NCBI GenBank assembly: GCA_005502875.1
Contig: SCMV01000035.1
Coordinates: 1-40,521, forward strand
Direction of reading: 5' to 3'
From: Comamonadaceae bacterium 2PF
Lineage (GTDB): Bacteria > Pseudomonadota > Gammaproteobacteria > Burkholderiales > Burkholderiaceae_C
Length of the DNA stretch: 40,521 bases
A program made the position numbers and the translations under genes. Shown piece by piece: positions 1-8,588 of the stretch (its first letter is position 1; every line of letters starts with the position of its first letter). The notes below the pieces were generated by a model. That model ran no database searches, was not told the DNA's origin, and was given only the letters and a program-made list of their open reading frames with translations.

Positions 1-84
1 GGTCATGGCGGGGTGAATCGGTGGAGTCGGGGTCAGGGTGGGATGCTAACCGGGTTCGGTTTGTGCGGCGCAGCAAGTCAAGCT

Positions 85-108
85 GCGGCCCTGCAAGTTC
101 GGGGCCGC
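85..108 (-). terminator. GC-rich hairpin downstream of the EPS operon
   Basis: Perfect 7-bp arms (GCGGCCC at 85-91 and GGGCCGC at 102-108) enclose a 10-nt loop and start two bases beyond the stop codon of the flippase gene, the last gene of the leftward operon. No T-run follows on the minus strand, so this is a candidate terminator or 3-prime stabilising hairpin rather than a textbook intrinsic terminator. The rest of bases 1-109 shows no gene that I can support. Confidence 0.4.
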
Positions 109-109
109 C

Positions 110-1378
110 TCAGCTCACAGCCGATGCGGGAGGACGAGCTGGAGGGACCCAACGCAGCGCCGCCCACAAGGCCAGCGCCAGCAGGGCGTGGCCCAGCACG
201 AATGTGTGGGCAACGCCGTCAGCCCCGCCCCAGTGGGCACCCAACACCAGCACGAAGCCAAACCCCAGGGCGGACGACGTGGATATCAGCGTCCTCGCCC
301 ACTGCCGACCGGTCGCGGTCAGCGCATCTGCAGGCGGGTACTGCAACGCGATGAAAGGCAAGGCCCAGGCCAGACGAGACGTGGTGTCAACCGCCGAGCG
401 AAAAGACTCGCCCAGCACCCAAGGCGCCAATTGGCCCGCCAACGCCACGGCGACACCGGCCATCACGCCCACACCCAGCAAGGCAGGCGTGGCGGTTTTC
501 CAGGTGAAACGCCAGACCGCGTCGGCCCCTTCCGCGCCTTTTTGGAAAAAGCGTGGGTAGAGCATGCGGGTGACCACCTGGATCGGAAACAGGCCCAACT
601 GAATGAACCTCGTTGCCGCACCGTATGCACCCAGGGCAGATGCGTCGGCGTACCTGCTCAAGATCATGCGATCCATGTTGCCCTGCAGCGCCCGAGCCGT
701 CTGGTTCGCCGCGAACGTCATGCCTTGGCCCAAGTCGCGCCAGTGCGCCACCCACATGGGCGCCCCGCGCTCGCGGATGAGCCACCACCACAGCAGCACG
801 CTGACCAAAAGAGACTGCAGCAGCACCGCTTCGATCCAGGCCAGCAAATCGGTCACTTCAAACACCAGGAACACCACGGCTGCCAGCACCAGGCGACCCG
901 CAAAAACGGTCGATCGCACCCATGCCGCCGTTGAGACTTGCCGATGGGCCACCAGGGCCAACTCGACCGACGCCAGGGACCGTGCCTGGAGAACCTCACC
1001 GCCCAGCGCCATCGCAACATGTCCCCATGGGATGTCGACCATCATTGGGCCTGTGGCCAGCACCGTGCTGCCCACCAGCACCAGCGGAAAGGTGATGGCC
1101 GACCAGGTGAGCACCGTTCCCAACCAGGGGCGATGTTGATCAGGCTTGAGTGACACCGCGCGCACCAGCAAGTCTGCGCTGCCCAAGCCGATCAGCTCGA
1201 CCGCGACGCCCACGATGGCGACCAAGGCCGTGTAACGTCCAAACTGCTCAATGCCCAGGCCTCGGGCGGTCAAGGCAAACGTGACCAACTGCAGGCCCAA
1301 GGCTCCCACCGTTGGCAGCATGGACCAAAGGAATGTCGCGCCACGCATGGCTTGCCACCATGCCCCAAGCCGAATCAT
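110..1378 (-). CDS. Wzx-type polysaccharide flippase
   Basis: Integral membrane protein of 422 residues, almost wholly hydrophobic, with about 12 predicted membrane spans and short charged loops. The N-terminus (WSMLPTVGALGLQLVTFALTA followed by GIEQFGRYTALVA) is typical of the MATE/Wzx-like polysaccharide transporter family. Such proteins flip undecaprenyl-linked oligosaccharide repeat units to the periplasmic face of the inner membrane for polymerisation. It is the last gene of the 15-gene leftward operon. Its ATG overlaps the stop of the preceding glycosyltransferase by 4 bases (ATGA). Function is inferred from fold and context; the transported glycan is unknown. Confidence 0.85.
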   Translation of the reverse strand: MIRLGAWWQAMRGATFLWSMLPTVGALGLQLVTFALTARGLGIEQFGRYTALVAIVGVAVELIGLGSADLLVRAVSLKPDQHRPWLGTVLTWSAITFPLVLVGSTVLATGPMMVDIPWGHVAMALGGEVLQARSLASVELALVAHRQVSTAAWVRSTVFAGRLVLAAVVFLVFEVTDLLAWIEAVLLQSLLVSVLLWWWLIRERGAPMWVAHWRDLGQGMTFAANQTARALQGNMDRMILSRYADASALGAYGAATRFIQLGLFPIQVVTRMLYPRFFQKGAEGADAVWRFTWKTATPALLGVGVMAGVAVALAGQLAPWVLGESFRSAVDTTSRLAWALPFIALQYPPADALTATGRQWARTLISTSSALGFGFVLVLGAHWGGADGVAHTFVLGHALLALALWAALRWVPPARPPASAVS

Positions 1379-2352
1379 CTACAGGCCTTCTCTCCCGGCG
1401 CAGGGTTGCGAGCGTATTCCACGAACACATCACCCCAGTGAGACGCATAGCGCCCACGCACCTTGTCGTACTCCAGCAGCCACCCCACCCAGGGCGATTC
1501 GGGTTCGCGACGCAGCAAGGGATAAAACAACAACCTCGCGGTCAATCCAAATGTTTTGAGCAAGCTGCGAACGGGCCCACTGCCCACCATCTCCCAACGC
1601 ACCGCGTGGTTGCCGACACGGTAACGTCGCTGGCGCAACCATTTGAACGATGCACGCGACTCGGGGACTTCCTCGTTCACCAGGGCCTCCTTCGTCCAGG
1701 CCATCGGGTGGCCAGCGTAGAACAGCGTCCTGAAGAACACCGTGTCACCGCCCCCGGACAAGCCGAACGCGTCGTCGAACAACGGCCTGGGCGATCGTGC
1801 GATCGCAGCCATGTCGATCAGGAAGTTGCAGGTGCAAAAAACGAAGGGGCGCCCGTCCAGCGTCTGCTGCTGAACGGACCAGTAGCGGGCGTGACGCTGC
1901 AAGTGCTCGTGACGAGCCGGAAAGACCGGTGCCACTGGCCCTCCCACGACCGTCGCTTGGGCACGGGCCTGCTCCGCGAGCAACGCGGTCAGCCATGTTT
2001 CACTCGGCCACTCGTCATCGTCGATCATCGCCACGAATCGCACCTTCAAGAGGTCAGCGGTATCGAACACCAGGTTGCGCGCAGCAGAAATGCCAGGCCG
2101 ACGCTCGATCAGGTAATGGATCGTCAAACCCGAGTGCAGTCCAAAAGCCTCAACGGCCTTGCCCACCTCGGGGTCGTTGCCATCGTTGTCAACGACGATG
2201 ACCTGGGGAGGTTCAGCCAGCGACTTTGCAGCCACGGCGATGTGCTCCAACAAGCGTTGCAGGGAGGGCAGCCTTTTGTAGGTGCACAAGCCCACTGCCA
2301 GCCCATCCAAAGTCACCGCGTTCGCGTCCATGTTTGCTCCCGTGACAACCAT
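1375..2352 (-). CDS. Glycosyltransferase family 2
   Basis: GT2-type (GT-A fold) glycosyltransferase of about 325 residues, predicted cytoplasmic or membrane-associated, adding a sugar to the lipid-linked EPS repeat unit. Visible motifs are the N-terminal nucleotide-binding segment (GLCTYKRLPSLQRLL), VDNDGND, the metal-binding DDD within FVAMIDDDEWPSETWL, and a GGGDTVFF segment corresponding to the acceptor-side acidic motif. The reading frame stays open further upstream. I chose the ATG at 2352 because it forms a TGATG junction with the stop of the preceding GT2 and the family motif begins about 25 residues later. An in-frame ATG at 2331 is an alternative. Sugar specificity cannot be read from sequence. 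Confidence 0.85.
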   Translation of the reverse strand: MVVTGANMDANAVTLDGLAVGLCTYKRLPSLQRLLEHIAVAAKSLAEPPQVIVVDNDGNDPEVGKAVEAFGLHSGLTIHYLIERRPGISAARNLVFDTADLLKVRFVAMIDDDEWPSETWLTALLAEQARAQATVVGGPVAPVFPARHEHLQRHARYWSVQQQTLDGRPFVFCTCNFLIDMAAIARSPRPLFDDAFGLSGGGDTVFFRTLFYAGHPMAWTKEALVNEEVPESRASFKWLRQRRYRVGNHAVRWEMVGSGPVRSLLKTFGLTARLLFYPLLRREPESPWVGWLLEYDKVRGRYASHWGDVFVEYARNPAPGEKACR

Positions 2353-3302
2353 CAGGCCGTCTCTGCCTTGACATACCGACTGGTGCGGGCACCCGCCAGA
2401 CCAGCCAGGCGGCCTGCGTAATGCGCCGCCATCAGAACGTAGAGAGCAAAATCGGGGCCATCCAGCCGCAATCCACCCCAGGCCGCACGAAGAACCGACG
2501 TGAACAGGCCCTTGACCGCGCCGAACACAACACGCCACTTTCCGTCATAGCTGGCGTCGATCAAGGCCATGTACGAGCCGGTGGTCGCGTAACGCGAAAG
2601 CAAGGCCTTTCGGGTCAGGCGCTCGGCCGGAGCTGGCTCGATGACCACCGCCTCGTCACACCACACCAGCACGCCACCCGCCCTGGCCACTCGCCGAAAC
2701 AGGTCGTAGTCCTCTCCACCCGACGCTCCGTAGTCGTTGCGAAACAAGGGCAGTCCCAGTTTCTCGACCGTCGATCGGGCAATCAGCAGGTTCTGGGTGG
2801 TGTTCAACGTTTGAACCACGCCGGTGGGCCAGCGCTTGCGTTTGGCAAAAAGGCTGTTGCGCGCAAGGAGGTTGGCGCCAGGCGGCAGCTCGCCCTCCAC
2901 CGGACCACCCACGAGATCGGCACCCCAACGGCCAGCGGCACTCAGCAGTGCAGCCAGCCAGCCCGAGGTGACCCGTCCGTCGTCGTCCAGCATGATCAGG
3001 TGCTGCCAGCCGGGGCTGACGCGATCGGCCGCCGCCACGATGGCGTTGCGCACCTGGGAAACACCGCGCTCGCGAACCGCAATGCACTCGATGTGGGGAA
3101 ACAGCGCCTGGGCCGCTTCAACCACCGCCGGGGCGTCAGTGCCACATTCGTTGTCGGCGACGATCACCTTCACCCCGGTGCCAGACAACTCGGCAGCGAG
3201 GGAGCGCAACAAAATCGAGAGCAGCTCGGGTCGCCGGTACGTGGGGATGCCGATGACGACATCAGAGTGGGAGGTGTTCATGGAAATGGTTTGAGCAAGC
3301 AT
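2352..3302 (-). CDS. Glycosyltransferase family 2
   Basis: About 316 residues. Motifs of a GT2 enzyme occur in order: VVIGIPTYRRPELL, VIVADNECGTD, HLIMLDDDGRVTSGWL (the DDD metal site) and GGEDYDLFRR (the ED acceptor/catalytic motif), then a C-terminal part with a hydrophobic stretch. It is a relative of the neighbouring GT2 gene, sharing motif order and length, so the two may be old tandem duplicates acting at successive steps. The chosen ATG at 3302 overlaps the upstream acyltransferase stop as TGATG. A GTG one codon earlier and an ATG at 3281 (MNTSHSD) are alternatives. Donor and acceptor are unknown. Confidence 0.85.
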   Translation of the reverse strand: MLAQTISMNTSHSDVVIGIPTYRRPELLSILLRSLAAELSGTGVKVIVADNECGTDAPAVVEAAQALFPHIECIAVRERGVSQVRNAIVAAADRVSPGWQHLIMLDDDGRVTSGWLAALLSAAGRWGADLVGGPVEGELPPGANLLARNSLFAKRKRWPTGVVQTLNTTQNLLIARSTVEKLGLPLFRNDYGASGGEDYDLFRRVARAGGVLVWCDEAVVIEPAPAERLTRKALLSRYATTGSYMALIDASYDGKWRVVFGAVKGLFTSVLRAAWGGLRLDGPDFALYVLMAAHYAGRLAGLAGARTSRYVKAETA

Positions 3303-5191
3303 CACAACGCCGGCGACAAAGCGCCACCCAACCGCAGGCCCTTGACCGCCTCGATCGAGCCCTCGACGGTGAAATGGCCGTAGTCATACTGCATGGGAAC
3401 GTCTGCACCCGCCAAGGTCTTGCAAACATCGTTTCCGCAAAGCGATCGCAGCAGCGATTCGTAACGGATGCCCTGGCCCGAGGACACCGCTCGCATCTGA
3501 TCGTCAAGCGCAAACAGTTTGTCGACCAGGGCTTTGCGAACCGCTTGCGGGTCGCCGCCGGAGTTGACCAGCACACGAGGAAGGGCCGTCACGTACTGTG
3601 GCGCTGGCCCCACCAGCACCACCTCGCGCGCATGAGGCTTGACGGCCTGGAGGGTCGCTTTCAGGTGCGGCAGGTCCACCGAAGACCACCGCCCCGCGAG
3701 CACCAGCACGTCGACCGGGTTGTCCTTCATCCAATCGACCAGGATGTGGCGCATGAACTCGCGGCACGCAGGCACACCGTGGGGTGCGGACACCAATGGC
3801 CGGCACCCGGTCTCGGTGGCCTGCAAAACATGGAACTGCTTGCCCCACACCCCTTCGAGACCAGGCCAAAGGTGCGCGGCATGGCTGTCCCCCACCAGCA
3901 ACATGCGCGGCTTGTCAGCCGTGGAACGCAAGCAGCGCGCGCTGTCAAAGGTGCCTTTTTGACCGACGATGAAGCAGCTGCCGCCCCGATAGGCCGCATC
4001 CCCGTCGTACGCCACGTACCCCGCCAGCCTCAGCTGCCTGGCATCGAGGTCGGTGCGGGTGCTGTGCCCTTGGCTCAACCCCCAGGCGACACCACCGACC
4101 AGGCACCAGGGCAGCAACCCCAGCAACACGACCCTGCCTGGCGCCAGACCTGGCCAGGCCTGCCGCAAAGGCGCTTCGACGAAGCGATGGCTCACCTCCG
4201 CGAAGGCAAACGAGAGGCCCACGGTGAGTGCCACATGAGACCAGCCGTCCTCGCTGAACCAGACCATGCGGCTGAACACCATCACGGGCCAATGCCACAG
4301 GTACAACGCATATGAGCGCTGGCCCACCCAAGTCAGGACAGGGTGTCCCAGAGCCCGTGAAACCACGTTGCCTGTGCCGCTGTTGCGGCCTGCCCGGATG
4401 ACCAGCGCTGCCCCGATCACTGGAACGAGCGCAGCCAGCCCGGGGAACGCCGTCATGCTGTTGAAGCTGCGCACCGCATAGGCAATCATGAACAAGCCCA
4501 GCAGGGCCATCGGGGCGGCAGGAAGGTGCTTGCGCTCCCCTGTGCCGATGGGGGTCATGGCGAGCCAAGCGCCAACGCCCAACTCCCAGGCGCGAGAGAC
4601 CGCAAGGTAGTAGGCGGCATCGATGTCCCGCCTGACCATGAATTCGCTGACCCCCAGGGACAGCAAGATCCCCACCGCCAACCAGGTGCTGCTGCGCCAT
4701 CCGAGCCTGAACGCCACCAGCATCAACACCGGCCACACCAGGTAGAACTGCTCCTCCACCGCAAGGGACCAGGTGTGCAGCAACGCCTGGTCATGCGCCG
4801 CACCGGCAAAGTACCCAGAGGAGGACAGGAAATGATGGTTGGAGACGAAGAAAGCCGCCGACACGGCGGATGAGCCCAGCTTCTCGATGTCAATCGGCAG
4901 CAGCGTGAACGATGCGAAGGCCATCACCACCACCAGCAGGAAGATCATGCCGGGAAAGATCCGTCGCACGCGGCGCTCATAAAAGCGCAAAAGCGAGAAC
5001 GAGCCATCTGCCAGCTGATGCTTCAAGATGCCCGTGATCAGGAAGCCCGAGATCACGAAGAACACGTCCACGCCGACGAAGCCACCCCAGATACCGGGCG
5101 CGCCTGCATGGAAGAAAATGACGGCCAGCACGGCGATCGCTCGCAGGCCGTCGACGTCCGGACGGTGGGCAGGGCGCGTGCTCTGGCTCAC
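3302..5191 (-). CDS. Acyltransferase-3 / SGNH fusion (OafA-like)
   Basis: A 629-residue two-domain protein. Residues from about 10 to 370 form the acyltransferase-3 membrane domain: RPDVDGLRAIAVL start, FFHAG, GVDVFFVISGFLI, RRVRRIFPG, HTWSLAVEEQFYL and SYALYLWHWP, with about 10-11 spans. A C-terminal SGNH-hydrolase-like domain follows, with GDSHAAHLW (serine near 436) and a DYGH box near 605. Family members O-acylate cell-surface or exported glycans, the SGNH domain completing transfer on the periplasmic side. The GTG start is supported by an AGGAG ribosome-binding site and a 4-base GTGA overlap with the polymerase gene. The open frame extends 48 codons upstream but that part is not family-like. 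It is a paralogue of the fusion at 8578-10569. Confidence 0.9.
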   Translation of the reverse strand: MSQSTRPAHRPDVDGLRAIAVLAVIFFHAGAPGIWGGFVGVDVFFVISGFLITGILKHQLADGSFSLLRFYERRVRRIFPGMIFLLVVVMAFASFTLLPIDIEKLGSSAVSAAFFVSNHHFLSSSGYFAGAAHDQALLHTWSLAVEEQFYLVWPVLMLVAFRLGWRSSTWLAVGILLSLGVSEFMVRRDIDAAYYLAVSRAWELGVGAWLAMTPIGTGERKHLPAAPMALLGLFMIAYAVRSFNSMTAFPGLAALVPVIGAALVIRAGRNSGTGNVVSRALGHPVLTWVGQRSYALYLWHWPVMVFSRMVWFSEDGWSHVALTVGLSFAFAEVSHRFVEAPLRQAWPGLAPGRVVLLGLLPWCLVGGVAWGLSQGHSTRTDLDARQLRLAGYVAYDGDAAYRGGSCFIVGQKGTFDSARCLRSTADKPRMLLVGDSHAAHLWPGLEGVWGKQFHVLQATETGCRPLVSAPHGVPACREFMRHILVDWMKDNPVDVLVLAGRWSSVDLPHLKATLQAVKPHAREVVLVGPAPQYVTALPRVLVNSGGDPQAVRKALVDKLFALDDQMRAVSSGQGIRYESLLRSLCGNDVCKTLAGADVPMQYDYGHFTVEGSIEAVKGLRLGGALSPAL

Positions 5192-6456
5192 GTTTGTTTC
5201 TCCTGTGACTGCAGGCCCATGGAGCGGAACACGAAGATCAGGAACCAGTGAAAGCCTGCGTTGAAGACTTCGCGCGTTTCGGCCATTCCCGAAATCAGAA
5301 ACAACACGCCCAGCGAAGCGATGGCGCCAGCGCACAGGGGGTGAAGCTGATGCCCCAGGCCAAACACCAGCAGGAACACGGTGACCAGGAAGGTGGCGAG
5401 CCCCAAGAGCCCTGAATCACCCAGCACGGCGATGTACATGTTGTGCGGTGTGTAGATCTCACCAAGGTGTCCGAGCCGGTTGAGCAAGGCTTCGGTCACC
5501 ACGCTCTTGCCTGAGAACGTGCCAGGCCCCTGGCCAAACAAGGGGTGCTCCATCGCATGCTCGATGTAGATGCCCCAGATTTCGGTTCGCCCGGTCAGGG
5601 TCGGATCTTTGCCGAGCAGGTCCAGCGCGATGGGCATCACGAACTGGGACATGAGCACCAGGAACAACAGGTAGCAGACCTGCCACAACACGGACAGCCC
5701 CCATGAGACACGACCGGCCAGAGAGCGGTAGATCAAGACGTGCCCCAGCACGCACGCCCCGGCAACCAGGGACGTCGCCGACTTGGCGCCGATCAGGCTG
5801 ACGACCGCCAACAAACACACCGCAGTGGGCAGCCGCCAGTGTTGCCGTCTCCAGGTGGCAAGCCCGACCGCCAGCATCAGCGAGGCCACCCACCCAAAGG
5901 CATTCTTGTGAACAAACAACCCTCGCCATCCGGTCTGTTTCTGGATGTCGGCATCCTCTTGCAGCCCACTGCCGGACAGCACCACCGAAAGCGACAAGAT
6001 CACGAAGAAAACCCACAGCATGGTTGCAATGGCGTCCTCGGTCTTGAGGTGTCGACCGACCAGGCTGCCGCTGACGATCGTCACCACCCAAAGCAACGTC
6101 ACCCGCATGGACATCATGGGGTCTTCGCCGAACAAGGTGCAGGCCAGCGCCACGGATGCCAGGACCGTGACAGGCTTGAGGATGCTCACCATGGGGCCGG
6201 TTCCGTGGCTGCTCACGTCCCACACCAGTGCCGCCAGGATGGAGACCCAAAGGATCGATTGAAAGATGTAGAGCGGCACGTCGGTCTCGCGAAAGATGAG
6301 CCCAACGCTGGTCATCGTGCCCCCGGTCCAGATCCAGGAGTTGGAGAACTTGATCATGGCGGCAGCCATCAACGCCATCCACACCCACTTGATGTCCAGC
6401 GCGGGTGCCGTCGCGGTGCTCCGAAGTGCGCCTGTGTTCTTCATGCCGTGGTGCAT
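5188..6456 (-). CDS. Wzy/O-antigen-ligase family polymerase
   Basis: Polytopic membrane protein of about 422 residues with about 11-12 predicted spans. The Wzy_C-type signature is visible in its second half: LTGRTEIWGIYIEHAMEHP, FGQGPGTF, and PHNMYIAVLGDSGLLGL. In this family the large periplasmic loop acts either in polymerising lipid-linked repeat units (Wzy) or in ligating O-antigen to lipid A core (WaaL). With Wzx, a chain-length protein and an initiating transferase alongside and no lipid A core genes, polymerase is the better reading. The start is uncertain. ATG at 6456 is given; TTG at 6468 and ATG at 6444 are alternatives, none with a strong ribosome-binding site. Confidence 0.8.
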   Translation of the reverse strand: MHHGMKNTGALRSTATAPALDIKWVWMALMAAAMIKFSNSWIWTGGTMTSVGLIFRETDVPLYIFQSILWVSILAALVWDVSSHGTGPMVSILKPVTVLASVALACTLFGEDPMMSMRVTLLWVVTIVSGSLVGRHLKTEDAIATMLWVFFVILSLSVVLSGSGLQEDADIQKQTGWRGLFVHKNAFGWVASLMLAVGLATWRRQHWRLPTAVCLLAVVSLIGAKSATSLVAGACVLGHVLIYRSLAGRVSWGLSVLWQVCYLLFLVLMSQFVMPIALDLLGKDPTLTGRTEIWGIYIEHAMEHPLFGQGPGTFSGKSVVTEALLNRLGHLGEIYTPHNMYIAVLGDSGLLGLATFLVTVFLLVFGLGHQLHPLCAGAIASLGVLFLISGMAETREVFNAGFHWFLIFVFRSMGLQSQEKQT

Positions 6457-6483
6457 CCGCTGTTGCAAAGGTCAAGCCCGGGG

Positions 6484-7467
6484 TCAGCGCAGGCTGTCCG
6501 AGAGCTGATACGCCGCCACCCATTCGATGGACAGCACCGAGGGCATGGGGGTGTCCTGGTCGGCCTTTCCAACCATCGTCCCCCCAACGGCCAAGTTCAT
6601 CAGCATGTACATCGGTTGATCCAGTCCGGCGGGTGTTTTGAAGTGGGCAACAGGACGCCGATCGATGTAGTAAACCAGCCTGTCCGGGGTCCAAAGCACG
6701 CCGTACTGATGAAAGCCTTCTGTCGCACTCGCCAGGCGCGTCCTGCATGAAGACACCTTTCTGACGCCGCTTTGCGGATCCTTCCAGTGCGTGGTCTGAA
6801 CGATGACGTCGGGCTTGTGCCCCACCACCTCGAAAACATCGATCTCCGGAGGCCAGCTTTTGTTGTCGGGGAGCAGCCAGAAGGCTGGCCACAAGCCCTT
6901 GCCAGCGGGTATGCGAGCGCGCAGCTCAAAGAAACCGTGCTTCTGAGTGAACGACGGCCGGGAGCTCAGCAGGCCCGAGACAAACTCGTAGCCCATCAGG
7001 TGCGCCTTGGCCGATTCAGGTGTTCGCTGCGCCGTGATCTCCAGGCGTCCGTCCACCAGTCGGAACGGGTCCAGCTTCAACGCCTCCTTGCCTGTGCCCT
7101 TGTACCCTGGGTCAACGTAGATCTGTTGCTCCTGGTTGCCCTGCAGGGTGCGCTTGACAGGCCAGTCGTAACCCAGCCATCTTTGCTTGTTCGCGTCCCA
7201 GCCGCCGTCGTAGTGCGGATGCCATCTGCTCCAGCCCTTGTCGAGTTGCTCAAAGTCATCGAAGAACGTGCGCTTGAGCTCGACATCCAGGGTCGGTGCA
7301 CCAACGGCGGATTCACACGCCTGGTTGACCGCCGATGTTGTGAGTGGCAAGACAATGGCTTGCGCCGGAGCTTGTGGCGGCAGCGGACGGTCGAGGTGTT
7401 CACCTGAACACGCAGACATGGCGGCACCCAAGCCGCACAACAGAAAGAGCAAAAGGCCGCGTGTCAC
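6484..7467 (-). CDS. GH16 family glycoside hydrolase, lipoprotein
   Basis: A 327-residue predicted lipoprotein. A short N-terminal hydrophobic stretch ends at the lipobox-like AMSAC (Cys20), followed by a linker to about residue 65 and then a GH16 beta-sandwich domain. The catalytic motif is EIDVFE: nucleophile Glu208, Asp210 and acid/base Glu213. This is the longer EIDxxE form associated with laminarinase-like GH16 enzymes rather than the EIDIE form of lichenases. The frame stays open far upstream, but the GTG at 7467 forms a GTGA overlap with the preceding gene and starts the signal peptide. Placed inside an EPS operon, it probably trims or clears the polymer in the periplasm or at a membrane surface, as ExoK/ExsH do in succinoglycan systems (inference). 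Confidence 0.87.
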   Translation of the reverse strand: MTRGLLLFLLCGLGAAMSACSGEHLDRPLPPQAPAQAIVLPLTTSAVNQACESAVGAPTLDVELKRTFFDDFEQLDKGWSRWHPHYDGGWDANKQRWLGYDWPVKRTLQGNQEQQIYVDPGYKGTGKEALKLDPFRLVDGRLEITAQRTPESAKAHLMGYEFVSGLLSSRPSFTQKHGFFELRARIPAGKGLWPAFWLLPDNKSWPPEIDVFEVVGHKPDVIVQTTHWKDPQSGVRKVSSCRTRLASATEGFHQYGVLWTPDRLVYYIDRRPVAHFKTPAGLDQPMYMLMNLAVGGTMVGKADQDTPMPSVLSIEWVAAYQLSDSLR

Positions 7468-8588
7468 GCTGCCACCTTGCCGGCCTCGTCGGTGCGAGGA
7501 CGTTGCATGAGCGCCGCGTCCACCTTGCGACGCAACCAACGTGTCACGGGTTGCTCGATCCACTCGTGCACCCACTTGCCACCCAGGATCCCGGCGGCCA
7601 TGCAGACCACGATGTAGCCCTCCACAGAGGTCCAACCCATCCGGTGCCAGACCATGGCAGCCACCGTCAGGGAGAACGGGTGAGACAGGTAAATCGCGAA
7701 CGACCAGTCGCCCCCCCTGGAGAGCCAACGCTTCCAGGTTGGCAGCCGAGGGCTTTCGGGCAGGCACACGGCAGAAAGAACCAAGGCGGCGGCAGGCAGG
7801 CCCATCCACCAAGGCCTGGCCAGCCAGTTCGCACCGGTGATGCCAGACTGATGCGAGAAAACCATCCAGAGCAAGGCCACCGACGTCAAGGCCGCTGCCT
7901 GCATGCCCGAAAGCCTGAAGCCCCGCAGGCGCAACATGGCCACCCCGGCGCCCATGAGGAACTCCAGGACGATGGGGTTCCACCAGAAGTTCATGGGCGA
8001 CAGCAGTCCTGACCACGCCACCTTGTGCGCCCCACCCAAGCCAAGCACCCCGAGCACGGCGACCAATGCCATCAAGCCCCAACGCCTGGGCAAGAGCAAC
8101 GACAAGGTCATCAACAGGTAGAAGAACATTTCGAAGTTCAACGTCCAGCCCAAGATCAGGACCGGATAAAACTTTCCGTAGGCGTTCTCCCAGGGCAAGA
8201 ACACGTAGGAAGCGACAACGTGGGACCAGTCAACGCTCTTGTGGGAAACGTGTGCCGGGAACAGCAACAACGCCAGCAACATGAGGGTGGTGAACAACCA
8301 ATACATCGGCGCCACGCGCACGACACGCCGAACCAGGAAGCGCCAGGCCTCTGCGGGCTTGCCATAGCTGGCATGCCCCAAATGCAGCATGATGAAACCG
8401 CTCAGGACGAAGAAGATGTCCACCCCACCTGGCAGAAAAACCGGGGCCCAGGGGTCGAGGTCGCGACCACGCGTGAACAAGGCCTCGGTGGCCTCATGCT
8501 GGATGTGCCCGAAAAGCACCATGAACGCTGCAACGAAGCGCAAGATCTGCGCGTTGTGCAAGACGGATCGATCGGGGTCAGACGCCAT
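7464..8588 (-). CDS. Acyltransferase-3 family protein
   Basis: A 374-residue membrane protein without an SGNH domain. Motifs of the acyltransferase-3 family are ILRFVAAFMVLFGHIQHE, GVDIFFVLSGFIM, RRVVRVAPMYWLF, WTLNFEMFFY and SFAIYLSHPF, with about 10 spans and a basic C-terminal tail (RWLRRKVDAALMQRPR). It resembles ExoZ/OafA-type enzymes that add acetyl or other small acyl groups to polysaccharide. Its ATG lies 11 bases inside the end of the preceding acyltransferase/SGNH gene, and its stop overlaps the GH16 start (GTGA), so translation is probably coupled. Acyl group and target sugar are unknown. Confidence 0.88.
   Translation of the reverse strand: MASDPDRSVLHNAQILRFVAAFMVLFGHIQHEATEALFTRGRDLDPWAPVFLPGGVDIFFVLSGFIMLHLGHASYGKPAEAWRFLVRRVVRVAPMYWLFTTLMLLALLLFPAHVSHKSVDWSHVVASYVFLPWENAYGKFYPVLILGWTLNFEMFFYLLMTLSLLLPRRWGLMALVAVLGVLGLGGAHKVAWSGLLSPMNFWWNPIVLEFLMGAGVAMLRLRGFRLSGMQAAALTSVALLWMVFSHQSGITGANWLARPWWMGLPAAALVLSAVCLPESPRLPTWKRWLSRGGDWSFAIYLSHPFSLTVAAMVWHRMGWTSVEGYIVVCMAAGILGGKWVHEWIEQPVTRWLRRKVDAALMQRPRTDEAGKVAA

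Noticed and set aside
5188-6456. O-antigen ligase WaaL for lipopolysaccharide
   Set aside because: The fold fits, but the gene sits with Wzx, EpsF and EPS genes and no lipid A core genes, so polymerase is preferred. The sequence alone does not exclude ligase.
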